The notes under the pieces are model-generated. The model had not been told where the DNA came from and made no database searches. It worked only from the letters and a program-made list of their open reading frames with translations. From Paenibacillus eucommiae (lineage in GTDB: Bacteria > Bacillota > Bacilli > Paenibacillales > NBRC-103111), in assembly GCF_017874215.1 (NCBI RefSeq), contig NZ_JAGGLB010000033.1:1-64000 (forward strand): a stretch of DNA of 64,000 nucleotides. Reading direction: 5' to 3'. This document shows positions 9,346-17,398 of the stretch, piece after piece. Numbering within the stretch: the stretch's first letter is position 1; each line of letters starts with the position of its first letter. Position numbers and translations under genes: made by a program.

Positions 9346-10313
9346 GGCAGCCACTTCCTGTTGACGACATGTTTTAATGGCTGCCCTTGCAGCGCACGCA
9401 CCACTTCCAGTGCGGCAAAACGCTTCAGCCGCTCAAGCGCATCTTCTGTATACCAGGCGCAATGGCTTGTCAGCAGCACGTTCGGCATCGTTATAAGTGG
9501 CGAGTCCGCGGCGACCGGCTCCTGCTCCAGCACGTCGAGACCCGCGCCGCCCAGCCGCCCTGCCGCCAGCGCCTCAGCCAGATCGCCGCTATGCACAACG
9601 CCGCCCCGCGATGTGTTGATCAGCAGCGCGTCCGGCTTCATTCGGGCGAACGTTTCCGACCGGAACAGATGATGCGTTTCCGCCGTGAGCGGCAGATGAA
9701 CGGAAATGGCGTCTGAGGCAGCGAGCAATCGGTCGAAATCGACCCTCAGCACGCCCGCCGCCTCGAACGCTTCGTCCGGCACGAACGGATCATATGCCGC
9801 AACCCGCATACCGAACGCCTGCGCACGCGAAGCGACGTGGTGGGCGATATTGCCGAAGCCGGCCAAGCCGAGCGTCTGTCCGCGCAAGCTGCGCATCGGC
9901 CGGCACGGATTCGTTTGCCACTTGCCCGCGCGCACCTTCGCTGTCACCTGCGGCAGCTTGCGCGCTAGCGACAGCAACAGGGCCATAGCATGGTCGGCGA
10001 CCTCCTCCAAGGCATAGTCCGGCACGTTGACAACCGGAATGCCCCTCTTACCAGCCGCTTCCAGGTCGACATTATCGACGCCGATCCCATAGCGTACGAT
10101 GACCTTGCAATGCGTCATCGCCGCGATGGCTTCGGCCGTCATCGGCGCCCACTGCGTCAGAACGGCGTCCGCTTCCCGCACGGCATCGGCGACCTCTAGC
10201 ACGTTCCGGCACTGGTACACCGACAACTCGGCCCCGACTTCGCGCAGCGCGCTCGCCTCCGCCTGCAGATCGGGAAACCCGTGATCAGTAACAACAACTC
10301 GATATCCGCTCAT
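9342..10313 (-). CDS. D-isomer-specific 2-hydroxyacid dehydrogenase
   Basis: A 323-residue NAD-dependent dehydrogenase of the phosphoglycerate dehydrogenase/C-terminal-binding-protein group. It shows the Rossmann motif GFGNIAHHV (about residues 148-156), the catalytic Arg in NTSRGG, Glu in LEQEP and a His in SHCAWYTEDA. The ATG overlaps the RidA stop as ATGA with AAGGAGGAG just upstream. Likely substrate: a 2-keto or 2-hydroxy acid from this pathway. Confidence 0.88.
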   Translation of the reverse strand: MSGYRVVVTDHGFPDLQAEASALREVGAELSVYQCRNVLEVADAVREADAVLTQWAPMTAEAIAAMTHCKVIVRYGIGVDNVDLEAAGKRGIPVVNVPDYALEEVADHAMALLLSLARKLPQVTAKVRAGKWQTNPCRPMRSLRGQTLGLAGFGNIAHHVASRAQAFGMRVAAYDPFVPDEAFEAAGVLRVDFDRLLAASDAISVHLPLTAETHHLFRSETFARMKPDALLINTSRGGVVHSGDLAEALAAGRLGGAGLDVLEQEPVAADSPLITMPNVLLTSHCAWYTEDALERLKRFAALEVVRALQGQPLKHVVNRKWLP

Positions 10314-10777
10314 TTCGTTTCTCCTCCTTGCCCGCAACCAATTCGGGCAACACAGTCCATCTCCACATCGAAGCCGATCAGTTGGACGCCAACTGTCACC
10401 CTCGCCGGATACGGTTCGCGGAAATACGAGGCAAACGCCCGGTTCATCTCCGCAAATTGCGCCAGATCGGTCAAGTAACAGTTCATCTTCACCACGTCGT
10501 CCATCGTACAGCCGGCTTCTGCCAGAATCGCTTCGATGTAGCCAAGCACCGCTAGCGATTGCTCGTAAATCGAACCACCGAGCGGCTGCTTCGTCACCGG
10601 GTCGACCGGTACCTGGCCGGCGACATGCACCCAATCACCGGTGACGATCGCCTGCGAATAGCGCGCGCCCGAATGCAGGGCGCGATCGGTGCAGACGGCT
10701 CGCTTCGCCCGGATTGCCGCGTTCGCGCCGCAATCCGTTCCTTTGGACACCATCATATCGTGTTCCGTCACGAGCAT
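10310..10777 (-). CDS. RidA/YjgF-family protein
   Basis: A 155-residue protein of the RidA (enamine/imine deaminase) family. VHVAGQVPVDP and the C-terminal EPYPARVTVGVQL hold the conserved Gly-Gln and the substrate-binding Arg. The start ATG overlaps the stop of the decarboxylase-like gene (TGATG) and GAGGTG is its ribosome binding site. It may hydrolyse a reactive imine or a related unstable intermediate. About 20 residues longer at the N-terminus than common RidA proteins. Confidence 0.85.
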   Translation of the reverse strand: MLVTEHDMMVSKGTDCGANAAIRAKRAVCTDRALHSGARYSQAIVTGDWVHVAGQVPVDPVTKQPLGGSIYEQSLAVLGYIEAILAEAGCTMDDVVKMNCYLTDLAQFAEMNRAFASYFREPYPARVTVGVQLIGFDVEMDCVARIGCGQGGETK

Positions 10778-11601
10778 CACCTCATCTCTTTCTCCGCCAA
10801 ATAATCGTGAATCACTTCGCCGAACGGCAGTGTCAGATCGACGCGCCAATAGAAGCCCTCTATCATTTCGACGACGGGCAGCCGATAGACCGGAAATTGC
10901 GCGTTCGGCCGCAACTCCGCCGTGCCCGGCCCCTTCCAGCATTCGAGCAGTGACACGTCGGCGAACCGGCGCGCCGTCAGCTGCTTGATCGCCGGCTCTC
11001 CGGTAATGTGCGGCACGAACTTGTAGTTCAGATTGTTCGTGAACGGCATGTACCGCAGCAGATCGTCCAGGTCGGCAGGCGTCTGCTTATAGGGCAGCGT
11101 TCCCGTCGCAACCTCAATGCCGTTGCGCACGGCTCGCCCGACGATCAGATCGCCGCTTACTTCGATTGACGGACTGCCCAGCTTCTTCGGCTGGCCGTAA
11201 ATTTCCCTTCCTGCACCTAGCCCCCCGTCGGTCGTCAGCATCAGGTAGGGCGAATAGGCCCCCCGGATCCCTTTGGCCGGGAGCGCGGCATCGAGCTGAA
11301 CCGCAAATTCATGATGTGGTCCGAACCAATCCGGATCGCGCATCTGATAGAAATGCAGCAGCACATAGTCGCTGACCGGCTCGAGCGGCTGAGGCAGCAG
11401 CGCCGCGACCGCACCCGGCTTCGTCCGGTAGACGATCGTTAGGATCGCGGTGTCCCGGAACCGAATCGGAAATCGCGGCACAAGAGGTGCGCCCAATGGC
11501 GTGGAGAACGAAGCGCCCGGAAGCGTTCCGCCCGTCGCTCCGTTTGCCCCTCTATCCTTCATCGTTTCATCCGTCTTCCCATTCGCCATCCTGTCCGTCA
11601 T
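10777..11601 (-). CDS. Acetoacetate decarboxylase-like protein
   Basis: A 274-residue ADC-superfamily protein. GREIYGQPKKLGSPS holds the lysine pair that forms the Schiff base in true acetoacetate decarboxylase. In sugar-acid operons such proteins may act as lactonase- or aldolase-like enzymes, so the exact reaction is open. The chosen ATG overlaps the SDR stop (ATGA). Residues 1-30 are a low-complexity lead rich in Met, Thr and Gly, so ATG 11562 (MKDRGANG) is an alternative start. Confidence 0.8.
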   Translation of the reverse strand: MTDRMANGKTDETMKDRGANGATGGTLPGASFSTPLGAPLVPRFPIRFRDTAILTIVYRTKPGAVAALLPQPLEPVSDYVLLHFYQMRDPDWFGPHHEFAVQLDAALPAKGIRGAYSPYLMLTTDGGLGAGREIYGQPKKLGSPSIEVSGDLIVGRAVRNGIEVATGTLPYKQTPADLDDLLRYMPFTNNLNYKFVPHITGEPAIKQLTARRFADVSLLECWKGPGTAELRPNAQFPVYRLPVVEMIEGFYWRVDLTLPFGEVIHDYLAEKEMR

Positions 11602-12404
11602 CGCCCCATCCACCCGCCGTCCACAATGATCGTTTGGCCGTGCACATAGTCCGAAGCACGCGATGCGAGGAACAGGCACGCACCGTCCAGTTCGTCACTA
11701 GCACCCCATCGGTCGGCCGGAATACGCGCCAGCAGGTCGCGGGAACGCACCGGATCGGTGAACAGCCCCGCATTCTGCTCCGTATCCATATAACCGGGTG
11801 CGATGGCGTTAACGTTCACGCCGCCGGCCGCCCATTCGTTGGCCAGCGCCTTCGTCAGTCCAAGCACGCCGTGACGGCTCGCCGCATACGCGGGCACCGT
11901 ATAACCGCCCTGAAAGCCGAGCACGGAGGCGATGTTGATGATTTTACCCGCGCCTTCCGCCAGCATGCGCCGTCCGGCGGACTGGCATAGCAGGAACACC
12001 GACCGCAAATTGACGTTCATGACTTCGTCCCACTCCTCCGGCGTCCAGTCGACGGCCGGCTTGCGCAGAAACGTACCGGCGTTGTTCACCAGAATGTCGA
12101 CGCGGCCCCAGCGCGAACACACCGCTTCTATAATCCGCTCGGCAGCTCCCGGCGCTGTCTGGTCTACGACGACTTCCATCGCTTCCACACCGTATCGTTC
12201 GAGCTGCGAACGCGTCTCTTCCAGGTTCGGCTGCCGCCCGATCAGACACACCCGGGCGCCCGCCCGGCCGAGCGCGAGACTCATCGACTGGCCAAGTCCC
12301 CGGCTAGCGCCGGTTACGATCGCCACACGGCCATTAAGATCAAAGAGGTCGGGTTTGACGTCGTTATTCGATTTCACTTTATTCACTCTATTCACTCTTT
12401 TCAC
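11598..12404 (-). CDS. SDR-family oxidoreductase with YxxxR active site
   Basis: A 268-residue SDR with TGASRGLG at residues 31-38 and NNAG about 80 residues later. The active-site motif reads YAASR, so the catalytic Lys of YxxxK is replaced by Arg; if real, the enzyme may be slow or altered. The 5' end consists of four near-identical 9-base units, each beginning with GTG, so several in-frame starts exist (12404, 12395, 12386, 12377). First gene of the tightly overlapping part of the operon. Confidence 0.82.
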   Translation of the reverse strand: MKRVNRVNKVKSNNDVKPDLFDLNGRVAIVTGASRGLGQSMSLALGRAGARVCLIGRQPNLEETRSQLERYGVEAMEVVVDQTAPGAAERIIEAVCSRWGRVDILVNNAGTFLRKPAVDWTPEEWDEVMNVNLRSVFLLCQSAGRRMLAEGAGKIINIASVLGFQGGYTVPAYAASRHGVLGLTKALANEWAAGGVNVNAIAPGYMDTEQNAGLFTDPVRSRDLLARIPADRWGASDELDGACLFLASRASDYVHGQTIIVDGGWMGR

Positions 12405-12434
12405 TCCAAACCTGCATGCGTATGAAAGCTCAAT

Positions 12435-12547
12435 CTAATACTCGAATCGATCTACCGCGACCTTGTAGTGCGAGGAACTCGGATTTTTCGTCCCCTTGTG
12501 CACAATCTTGATTGTATGATTGTCGTTGGTCATGCCGATCCATTTTT
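12435..12547 (-). pseudogene. Remnant of the secreted glycan-binding-like module
   Basis: Directly after the PhyH stop, a frame encodes KWIG, then a gap, then HTIKIV..TKN..SSSHY.VAVDRFEY and a stop. This matches the last repeat of the 1658-residue secreted protein (19560-24536), and the last 21 bases agree at about 17 positions. About 35 residues between KWIG and HTIKI are missing. It has no start or signal peptide of its own. Best read as the tail of a deleted second copy of that gene. Confidence 0.65.
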
Positions 12548-12549
12548 CA

Positions 12550-13284
12550 TTATGCGTTCTCGTATCGATTGCCGGCCATATCCCTGCCTCTTGCGAGCCA
12601 GATTCTGAACCCTTCATTCGCCTCCGGAATCACTTTCGTATCCGCTGAAAAATACCTCATCGTATATCCGCACCTTCTGTAGGGGCTCTTGTTCGGAGTT
12701 GCTCCGTGTATGATTCGGGAGTCGTGCAGCGAACATTCTCCCGGTTCAAGCTCGAAGTACACGGCCTGCTCATCTTGAATGTCCTTCTGCCTGATGCGTG
12801 TCGGGAACAGATTTTCCTTGGAGTCAACGTCCTCGTATTGGGAGAACCCGTTGCGGTGACTACCGGGTATGACTCTCATACAGCCGTTCTCCTTGTTGCT
12901 CCTGTCAAGAGCAAGCCAAATCGTGACTATGCTGTCGTACTTATCCAGTCTTCCTTTCCAATAGGCCGAATCCTCATGCCATGGCGTAGCGCGTCCGATG
13001 AACGGATCCTTGCAGATGAAATGGCTGGACCACAGCACAATATTGGGACCGATCAACGGCTCCACTAAATCCAGCACTTCGTCACTCAACAAAAAGTCGA
13101 GCAAGCGAGGGTCCCGCCAGTGGGGAGTGTCCAGTTCATCCGACAGCTTCGCGCCTTTCTTCTCGAACTGTTCCTCGAACAAGCGGTGAAGAACTTCCAT
13201 GCGTTCAGCGGGGAACAGCGGCTTCCGGTACAGACTGTATCCGTTGTCCCGGTAACTTTGTACTTCCGATTGATTGAGTTTCAA
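12550..13284 (-). CDS. Phytanoyl-CoA dioxygenase (PhyH)-family protein
   Basis: A 244-residue Fe(II)/2-oxoglutarate-type oxygenase. H103 and D105 in TPWHED and H193 in RIIHGATPN form the iron triad; R203/R204 in PYRR would bind 2-oxoglutarate. The TTG start has AAAGGAG about 12 bases upstream. It is the first gene after a strong sigma-A promoter that carries the local operator-like element. PhyH proteins in sugar clusters hydroxylate small metabolites; the substrate here is unknown. Confidence 0.85.
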   Translation of the reverse strand: MKLNQSEVQSYRDNGYSLYRKPLFPAERMEVLHRLFEEQFEKKGAKLSDELDTPHWRDPRLLDFLLSDEVLDLVEPLIGPNIVLWSSHFICKDPFIGRATPWHEDSAYWKGRLDKYDSIVTIWLALDRSNKENGCMRVIPGSHRNGFSQYEDVDSKENLFPTRIRQKDIQDEQAVYFELEPGECSLHDSRIIHGATPNKSPYRRCGYTMRYFSADTKVIPEANEGFRIWLARGRDMAGNRYENA

Positions 13285-13324
13285 CCTGATGTCTCACTCC
13301 TTTGCAATCAATTAATTCATTTGT

Positions 13325-13353
13325 ATTATATTGTATTATTTTATATCAGTCAA
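13325..13353 (-). promoter_or_regulatory. Promoter plus operator-like element for the PhyH operon
   Basis: On the minus strand: -35 TTGACT (13348-13353), a 17-base spacer and -10 TATAAT (13325-13330). The element ATACAATATAAT overlaps the end of the spacer and the -10, and is shared with three other promoters in the window. Confidence 0.8.
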
Positions 13354-15928
13354 ATGAAATATTTAGAGGCGGTGAATTTAGTGCCGAAACAGTCCACCGC
13401 TCCCCGGAACCCGTCATCGTGTATGCAGCCAATCTGTTCTCCTCTCCGGGAAAAAGGAGAAAACCGTCCGAGAGCGGACGTCGGCAAACGCCTGTCGGTC
13501 CTACCCCGATCAAGTCGACTTCGACCCGTACCCACAGCGCGACTGTTGCGCCGCCGTTCCGAATCGTAATCGTGCAGCTTCCGTCTTCTGCGCGGGTCCG
13601 CAAGACTTGTAATTCGGTCTGCAGCAAGCTCAAATAAGAGGCTAACGGGGGAGACGACTGCGAAACTACGAACGAGTATTCATTGTGAACAGTTCTGCCG
13701 CCGCTCCGAGCGTCCAGCCGGACAAAGAACGTTTCGACCCCTTCCGGAATCGGCCAGTCAATGGAGCACAGGAACTCGCCAACGTTACGCCGCTCGACGC
13801 GTTGCACGCCGTTTGTCTGATGTAAAATGCTCCCGCATCGGTCCAGTATCGTTACGCACCATTCATAGGCGGCAGGCGTTTCGAGTCCGTCGATATGCAG
13901 CACAACTTCTCCCGTGAAACGTTCGTCCGGCGCATAAGAGGCTTTACCATAGCTCATCGAAATCAAGGACGGAGCGTTCGCCCTTGCAACCCAGCTGTAA
14001 GCCATCTTAGGATCTCCGTAATAATCCACAGCGCTCGTGCAGGTCGCATTCGGATAAGGCTCGTTCATTTGCCATAAAATACTGCCGCTGCACCTGGGAG
14101 ACCTTCTGCGATTGGCTTCCAATCCATAGCGGATTCCTTCCGCCTGCAGCCACTGTGAGAGCTGTACCTTGATAGCGATATCGTCAATCGTTCCGAACAA
14201 CTCCGACAGTTGGGCGTCCATATTCCAATATTCCCCCCCGTGTTGAACCCAACTCCAGGAACTCGTTTGATCCGCTCGAATGACTTCCGGGGGGAGAAAC
14301 TTCCTCATGCTGGCCAACGAACAATAGCCGTCTCCACCAAATTCGCTTTGCAGCAGCGCGTCGCTTCCGTTGTAAAGCCGGTAATGGCCCTCTGCCCCGC
14401 CGTATTTCCAGGGACCATGCACATCGTAAGCACGACCTTGTCCAGCTGCCTCTTCATCCAGGAAAAACGTCGGCCCTGTCGGAGAGGTCGCCAAAAACAG
14501 CCGTTCCGGGTCTAGATCGTGAACCAGACGCCCGAGCTCGCGCAATGTTGTGTGCTTATCCGATAGCGGGATTAGCTGCGCGTCGAGATGACCGCCTTCG
14601 GTCAATTCGTTGCCGCCGCACCAGATCACAAGCGACGGATGATTTCGCTTCTCACGAATAACAGTTCTCATCGTCGATAGGAGCCGGTACAAGTATTCGG
14701 GATTGCAGGACGGTTCATTATTGAAGCCAGAGCTGGATTGCATCATTTCCTGCCAGACCATAATGCCGTTTTGATCGCACAGATCGTAGAACGCCTCCCG
14801 CTCGATCAATCCGCCGCCCCATACGCGGAGCAGGTTGATATTTGCCGCTTTTGCAAGTGCGATCAGCCTCTCATAACGCTCCGGCTCGTACCTTCCGTAC
14901 AGCTGATCAGTTGGAACAAAATTCCAACCTTTTATGTAAACATCTCGTCCATTTACACAAATTGTAAAAGGTTGCGCGTCCCGCGGCGCGCCGGGATTCG
15001 ATTTGAAAGCAAGCTGGCGTATGCCGAAATTTTCTGTTTTCTCGTCGGATAACTGTGGATGATCGCCGGGTATGCGTATAGCAACACGCATATGGTACAA
15101 CGCGGGATCGCCTTCATTGTTCGGCCACCATAGACGCGGATCCGGGACTTGTAGCTCCAATCGGGCACGCTGCAAGCCGGGCCTGGCTGACACGGATTTG
15201 CATACGAATGCCGCCTCTACCCCTTCCGGCGTAATAACTGCAGCTTCCAGCATAATATCGCCCGCAACCTCACTTTCCCAAGAGGTATCCGCCGCTACGA
15301 TAGCCACCCCTTCAGCGATCTCTGAAGTGATGTGAATGTTCTCAAAGCGATGTTCTCCGGTGATCTCCAGCTTCACATGCTTCCAAATGCCGATATGAAC
15401 GAGCCTGGGGCAAAAATCCCATTTGTATCCGAACCTGCTCTTCAGGTGGTTGACGCGGTTGGTATAGCCAAGCTGCGCCTGTCCGTCCGGGCTCCGGTCC
15501 AGAGCGATGACCAGTTTGTTGGGAGCGGATCGGTCGATAAGATCCGTGATATCCAGAACAAACGGGACAAACATCCCCTCGTGTCTTCCGAGTTCGCGCC
15601 CATTCAGTAGCAGCGTCGAAGATTCGTCAATACCTTCGCAAATGAGCTTGATTCTCTTCCCTTCCCATGCCGGATCCGCATCGAATGAAGTGCGGTATAA
15701 CCAATCCCTTTCGTTCACCCACTCGCAGGCCGGCGTATTTTTGTCCCAATAAGGGTCCGGCAACAGCCCTGCCCGATGCAAGCTCCAATGAACGCTGCCC
15801 GGAACCTCGGTCGGAATCCAGTCCATGAACCCGTTCAATTCCAAATTCAACTCCATCGAGCGACCGAATTTCCAGAAGCCGGAATACGAGCCTTTCATCT
15901 CCCAACCATGTGTAAGTTCTAAGAACAT
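13346..15928 (-). CDS. GH2-family beta-mannosidase
   Basis: An 860-residue cytosolic glycoside hydrolase with the family order: sugar-binding domain, Ig-like domain, TIM barrel, C-terminal beta domains. The acid/base Glu is in WCGGNEL (about residue 440) and the nucleophile Glu in QSEFGG (about 529), as in beta-mannosidases. The ATG start follows GGGGGAAGCGTC, and no signal peptide is present, so it trims imported oligosaccharides. Its promoter overlaps an operator-like dyad, and it is divergent from the GntR/LacI-type regulator. Confidence 0.88.
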   Translation of the reverse strand: MFLELTHGWEMKGSYSGFWKFGRSMELNLELNGFMDWIPTEVPGSVHWSLHRAGLLPDPYWDKNTPACEWVNERDWLYRTSFDADPAWEGKRIKLICEGIDESSTLLLNGRELGRHEGMFVPFVLDITDLIDRSAPNKLVIALDRSPDGQAQLGYTNRVNHLKSRFGYKWDFCPRLVHIGIWKHVKLEITGEHRFENIHITSEIAEGVAIVAADTSWESEVAGDIMLEAAVITPEGVEAAFVCKSVSARPGLQRARLELQVPDPRLWWPNNEGDPALYHMRVAIRIPGDHPQLSDEKTENFGIRQLAFKSNPGAPRDAQPFTICVNGRDVYIKGWNFVPTDQLYGRYEPERYERLIALAKAANINLLRVWGGGLIEREAFYDLCDQNGIMVWQEMMQSSSGFNNEPSCNPEYLYRLLSTMRTVIREKRNHPSLVIWCGGNELTEGGHLDAQLIPLSDKHTTLRELGRLVHDLDPERLFLATSPTGPTFFLDEEAAGQGRAYDVHGPWKYGGAEGHYRLYNGSDALLQSEFGGDGYCSLASMRKFLPPEVIRADQTSSWSWVQHGGEYWNMDAQLSELFGTIDDIAIKVQLSQWLQAEGIRYGLEANRRRSPRCSGSILWQMNEPYPNATCTSAVDYYGDPKMAYSWVARANAPSLISMSYGKASYAPDERFTGEVVLHIDGLETPAAYEWCVTILDRCGSILHQTNGVQRVERRNVGEFLCSIDWPIPEGVETFFVRLDARSGGRTVHNEYSFVVSQSSPPLASYLSLLQTELQVLRTRAEDGSCTITIRNGGATVALWVRVEVDLIGVGPTGVCRRPLSDGFLLFPGEENRLAAYTMTGSGERWTVSALNSPPLNISFD

Positions 15929-15954
15929 GACGCTTCCCCCTTGATTTGAATTAT

Positions 15955-15988
15955 ATTGTATGGTACAAATTAAACTATAGCATGTCAA
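15955..15988 (-). promoter_or_regulatory. Promoter and dyad operator of the GH2 gene
   Basis: -35 TTGACA (15983-15988), 17-base spacer and -10 TACCAT (15960-15965) on the minus strand. The near-palindrome ATTGTATGGTACAAAT (15955-15970) covers the -10 and closely resembles the operators known for the AraR and TreR regulators of Bacillus (TTGTA...TACAA). The divergent regulator gene starts about 110 bases away. Confidence 0.75.
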
Positions 15989-16095
15989 TACTAATTCTTT
16001 TGAAAGTCTTTGGAACTTTCAATATTGCCTTCTTATGCCAGCACAAATAAAATCTGCCTATGCTTGCCGGATTTCAAACAATGGAGGACATACGA

Positions 16096-17187
16096 GTGTT
16101 AGATCAAAATAAAAGCACGCCGCTTTATTTGCAAATTAAAGAAATGGTTGAAACGATGATCGAGCGCGGGGAGTTGAAGCCCGGGGATCGCGTTCCGACC
16201 GAAGCTGAAATGATCGAGAAATATCAGGTAAGTCGCGTCACTGTGAAGAACGCTTATAAGCTGCTCGTTGAGGACGGGATTATTTTCCGCATTGCCGGCA
16301 AGGGGAGCTTTGTGTCAACCAAAGAGCATTTGCCGGACACGAACAGAGATTTGAAAAAAATTGGTTACTTGTCGCCAATGATTCTTGACACGTTTACGAT
16401 GAAGCTCTTCCAAGGCGTAGAGGAGGGCTGCAAAGAAGCTGGCTCAATGCTCATGATCCGACAAGTAACGTTGCAATCCGAAGAACGCAACGCGATCAAC
16501 GATATGATTCGCTGCGGAGCAGAGGGATTGATTATCTTTCCGGTAGACGGAGAGACTTACAGCGAGGAAATCCTGAATTTGAAAACCCGCAATTTCCCAT
16601 TCGTTCTTGTCGATCGTTATTTGCCGGGAATCAAGACGAACTCGGTTTCCTCGGATAACTATCTAGGCGGATTTCTGGGAACCGAGTACTTAATCGGAAA
16701 AGGTCATACCGAGATCGGCATTATATCCGGTACCAAATCGACAACAGCCAGCTCCGAGGATCGCTTTCAAGGCTATCTGGATGCTATGAAGAAAAATCAA
16801 CTTCTGACGAATCCTTCTTATTGGCTGACAAGAATAGACGAATTTACGTACCAACAAGAGGATATTTACAAGCAGTATATAGCTGATTGGCTATCGAGCA
16901 ACCCGAATATTACCGCCGCATTCGCGTTCTCCAGCTTAATGGCTGAGCAAGTCTATCAGGTAGCCCGGTCAATGGGTAAACAGATTCCTGAACAGTTAGC
17001 TATCCTCTCTTACGATAACCCAGATATCAAAATGATGGATGCCTCCCCTTTCTTTAGTTCTATCGAACAAAATGCGGAGGAGATGGGCCTTCAAGCTGTC
17101 CAAGTGCTTATGAAATCCCTTCATGATCCAGTTCATGTTGAGCAACGCGTCATACCTGTTTCTTTGTATCATGGACTGAGTTCATAA
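16096..17187 (+). CDS. GntR-HTH/LacI-type sugar-responsive transcriptional regulator (AraR-like)
   Basis: A 363-residue regulator. Residues about 8-70 form a GntR winged helix (PLYLQIKEMVETMIERGEL; VSRVTVKNAYKLL), and residues about 85-360 form a LacI/periplasmic-binding-protein-type effector domain (KKIGYLSP; VLVDRYLPG; AILSYDNPD). This is the AraR architecture. GTG 16096 is chosen because GGAGG lies eight bases before it; ATG 16060 has no good site. It lies between the GH2 and GH-like genes, and four nearby promoters carry TTGTA/TACAA-type elements. Probably represses them until a sugar binds. Confidence 0.87.
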   Translation: MLDQNKSTPLYLQIKEMVETMIERGELKPGDRVPTEAEMIEKYQVSRVTVKNAYKLLVEDGIIFRIAGKGSFVSTKEHLPDTNRDLKKIGYLSPMILDTFTMKLFQGVEEGCKEAGSMLMIRQVTLQSEERNAINDMIRCGAEGLIIFPVDGETYSEEILNLKTRNFPFVLVDRYLPGIKTNSVSSDNYLGGFLGTEYLIGKGHTEIGIISGTKSTTASSEDRFQGYLDAMKKNQLLTNPSYWLTRIDEFTYQQEDIYKQYIADWLSSNPNITAAFAFSSLMAEQVYQVARSMGKQIPEQLAILSYDNPDIKMMDASPFFSSIEQNAEEMGLQAVQVLMKSLHDPVHVEQRVIPVSLYHGLSS

Positions 17188-17219
17188 TCAGCCAATATGC
17201 TGTCTCCCCCTTCAAAAAC

Positions 17220-17256
17220 AAGGAGCCGGCCTGATTTCATCGGGCGGCTCCTTTTC
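17220..17256 (+). terminator. Terminator after the GntR/LacI regulator
   Basis: AAGGAGCCG pairs with CGGCTCCTT around a short loop, followed by TTTC. It lies about 30 bases past the regulator stop. Confidence 0.7.
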
Positions 17257-17295
17257 AATTCCCCATTTTTTACGACCTTATCGCAAAACATATAT

Positions 17296-17324
17296 TTGAC
17301 TGATACAATATAGTATAATATAAT
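17296..17324 (+). promoter_or_regulatory. Promoter plus operator-like element for the 694-aa GH-like gene
   Basis: -35 TTGACT (17296-17301), 17-base spacer, perfect -10 TATAAT (17319-17324). ATACAATATA lies in the spacer and ATACAATA follows the -10 directly, giving two copies of the element. Confidence 0.8.
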
Positions 17325-17398
17325 ACAATACAGAACTATTAATTTGAGTTGCAAATGAAGGCCTTTACTATGTCAAAAACAAAAAAGGATGAACACTT

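Noticed and set aside
12435..12617. 60-residue protein-coding gene overlapping PhyH
   Set aside because: The first part is out-of-frame PhyH sequence; only the last part matches the repeated module, so it is a remnant.
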